In this document: positions 6,520 through 7,674 of the stretch, one piece after another
Position numbering within the stretch: the stretch's first letter is position 1
How the letters are laid out: each line of letters starts with the position of its first letter
Source of the DNA: Candidatus Cloacimonadota bacterium
GTDB taxonomy: Bacteria > Cloacimonadota > Cloacimonadia > Cloacimonadales > Cloacimonadaceae
Assembly (NCBI GenBank): GCA_023230245.1
Contig: JALNXT010000059.1
Span: 1 to 7,674 of the forward strand
DNA: 7,674 nucleotides
Direction: 5' to 3'
Program-made: the position numbers and the translations under genes
Notes under the pieces: generated by a model
What the model was told of the DNA's origin: nothing
The model's database searches: none
Seen by the model: the letters and a program-made list of their open reading frames with translations, nothing else

Positions 6520-6530
6520 AATATCCTCTT
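6505..6530 (-). repeat. 12-bp direct repeat across the SLBB gene start
   Basis: aagaggatattg occurs twice, at 6519-6530 and 6505-6516, separated by 2 bp. The first copy carries the ribosome-binding site and its last base is the first base of the GTG start codon. The second encodes the residues just after the start (Lys2 to Leu5). It looks like a small tandem duplication, or a coincidence of purine-rich sequence. Confidence 0.7.
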
Positions 6531-6640
6531 TATCATTTTGTGTAAAAATCTGTAGTTTACTGTAACAGTCAAGCTAATTCTGCTCTCTGCATTCTATAAA
6601 ACCGTTTATCTATTCTGCTATTCACGTTTCATCAGGGAAC
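6520..6640. other. Intergenic region upstream of the SLBB gene
   Basis: A 121-bp AT-rich gap between the lipoprotein stop and the SLBB start. It contains a small palindrome actgt-a-acagt (6559-6569), TTGACT on the minus strand (6567-6572) without a convincing -10 partner, and TAGAAT (6591-6596, minus) without a -35 partner. A promoter for the polysaccharide genes would be expected here, but none is convincing. No terminator hairpin with a T-run is visible. Confidence 0.5.
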
Positions 6641-7417
6641 TTATTCTAAAATAAAGGTACGTTCATGAGATTCTGAACCCATCATTATATCGTGTTCCGC
6701 ATCATTATCGAAAGCATCCACTCTCCAGCGGAGCACAGTACCATGAGGAAGATCTGAGAGAAGATTTGTGGGAACTATTGTTTCTAAAGGATCCTCTTGA
6801 GTGTTAACATCAATATCACTATGGTAAATAATGTTACCGATCTCATCCCAGATCAATACCCTGAATTTACTGGCATTAGTCCCAATACCATACCACTTTA
6901 GTGTCAAGCTAACAGGGGAAACAATCTCCCCGTTTTCAGGAGTATATAGGTTGCTTTTTGCAAGAAAAGCGTAGCTCACTGTGTCCGAAACACTATAATT
7001 TCCGCTTCCATCATAGAGGTGTATATAGTAGGAATACCAGTTTCTTTCTATTAAATCGCTACTCGTATCCAAATAATACATGTTTGAGGCAGATACATTG
7101 GAAGCGATCTCCACAGGGTTTGGATCGTGATTTGAAAACCTGAAGACCTTTACATGGCTTAGATCAGTATCCACAAATGGCTCCCACGGAATACGAATAA
7201 AATTGCCTTCTGATACTGTGTCGATGCCATTTGTTTCATCTGTTATAATTATATTTTGACCGTTCCAAGTTAAAGGAGCGTCACCAGTATCACCTAAATG
7301 CGGACGTAACATAGGTCTGTAAGGGGGTTCGGTATCTTGATCTAAAGGATCGCTACCCGAACAGGATAACAATCCTAGAACGATAATGATCAACAAGGCG
7401 ATTTGTAGCAATTTCAT
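6641..7417 (-). CDS. Lipoprotein with two fibronectin-III-like regions, function unknown
   Basis: A 258-residue predicted lipoprotein. The N-terminus MKLLQIALLIIIVLGLLSC is a signal peptide ending in a lipobox (LLSC, lipidated Cys19). The next residue is Ser, not Asp, which by the E. coli rule suggests the outer membrane. Two beta-rich repeats follow. Residues about 72-152 run from FIRIPWEPFVDTDLSHVKVF to WYSYYIHLYDGSGNYS, typical of a fibronectin-III-like fold (conserved W, then Y-x-Y-x-L-x-D-x-x-G-N). Residues about 160-257 contain SLTLKWYGIG and LRWRVDAFDND in the same style. No catalytic motif is visible, so a structural or binding role is likely. Its AGGAG ribosome-binding site (7424-7428) overlaps the stop of the preceding barrel gene, implying coupled expression. 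The precise function is unknown. Confidence 0.85.
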   Translation of the reverse strand: MKLLQIALLIIIVLGLLSCSGSDPLDQDTEPPYRPMLRPHLGDTGDAPLTWNGQNIIITDETNGIDTVSEGNFIRIPWEPFVDTDLSHVKVFRFSNHDPNPVEIASNVSASNMYYLDTSSDLIERNWYSYYIHLYDGSGNYSVSDTVSYAFLAKSNLYTPENGEIVSPVSLTLKWYGIGTNASKFRVLIWDEIGNIIYHSDIDVNTQEDPLETIVPTNLLSDLPHGTVLRWRVDAFDNDAEHDIMMGSESHERTFILE

Positions 7418-7426
7418 GATAAACTC

Positions 7427-7674
7427 CTAAAACTGTACTCTTAAACCGAGGCGATTGGTTAAGCCTATGGGGTTGGTTATTAATGCATAATCTAGCATCA
7501 CGCCATATAATTTTACCGATGCACCACAGCTAAAGTTCTTGTCATAATAACCAGCTCTGAGATTGCCTTTGCCGTTATAATCCCAGTCTATCCCATAGTG
7601 TTTCGTGCCTTCATATACGTAATCATAATCATAAGCCATGCTTACTGTTGATTTTAAAGGAGGTATTGGCTGAA
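7427..7674 (-). CDS. C-terminal part of an outer-membrane beta-barrel protein (cut by window edge)
   Basis: The frame is open from the window edge to a TAG at 7427-7429 and gives the last 81 residues. An internal ATG at 7637-7639 could be taken as a start, but the frame continues upstream without a stop and has no ribosome-binding site there, so this is the end of a longer gene. The sequence alternates aromatic/hydrophobic and polar residues (GKGNLRAGYYDKNFSCGASV, then KLYGVMLDYALITNPIGLTN) and finishes LRVQF. A terminal Phe on an amphipathic strand is the usual outer-membrane barrel ending. The pattern L-R-A-G-Y, G-A-S-V-K-L, D-Y-A-x resembles the PorV/UPF0164-like barrel C-terminus of FCB bacteria; that family assignment is inference. 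It is followed after 9 bp by the lipoprotein gene. Confidence 0.75.
   Translation of the reverse strand, partial: QPIPPLKSTVSMAYDYDYVYEGTKHYGIDWDYNGKGNLRAGYYDKNFSCGASVKLYGVMLDYALITNPIGLTNRLGLRVQF

Noticed and set aside
6567..6572. TTGACT with the overlapping palindrome as promoter/operator of the SLBB gene
   Set aside because: At 16-18 bases downstream only T-rich, non-consensus sequence is found, and the palindrome has just 5-bp arms, which is easily due to chance.

Overview
The window is a compact stretch of a bacterial chromosome in which all nine recognisable genes lie on the minus strand, so transcription runs from position 7674 towards 1. Features suggest a Gram-negative (diderm) host: the C-terminus of an outer-membrane beta-barrel, a lipobox lipoprotein, an SLBB-type polysaccharide export protein and a Wzz/BY-kinase fusion. 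The PorV-like barrel ending and the style of the secreted proteins suggest an FCB-type lineage, perhaps Cloacimonadota. That placement is inference from protein style, and no marker in the window proves it.

Right part (about 7674 to 3732), cell envelope and polysaccharide: the 3' end of a barrel gene is followed after 9 bp by a lipoprotein with two fibronectin-III-like regions. After a 121-bp gap come a short secreted SLBB protein with a GTG start and, 16 bp later, a 761-residue polysaccharide co-polymerase/tyrosine autokinase. The kinase ends in an unusual run of twelve tyrosines followed by a basic tail.

Middle (3772 to 2660): ispE (isoprenoid precursor synthesis) starts inside the last 41 bases of the kinase gene. 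It is followed by a 294-bp intergenic region with a large hairpin built from 11-bp repeat units and a possible promoter.

Left part (2659 to 1), housekeeping: prs, rplY, pth, rpsF and the start of ssb, with gaps of 21 and 6 bp, a 17-bp overlap and a 9-bp gap. This prs-rplY-pth-rpsF-ssb order is a well-known conserved bacterial arrangement. It joins PRPP synthesis, a 5S-rRNA-binding ribosomal protein, recycling of peptidyl-tRNA, the small-subunit protein bS6 and single-stranded-DNA binding.

No tRNA, rRNA, CRISPR array, insertion sequence or phage gene was seen. The most unusual items are the polytyrosine tract of the kinase, the overlap joining it to ispE, and the 11-bp-periodic hairpin between ispE and prs.
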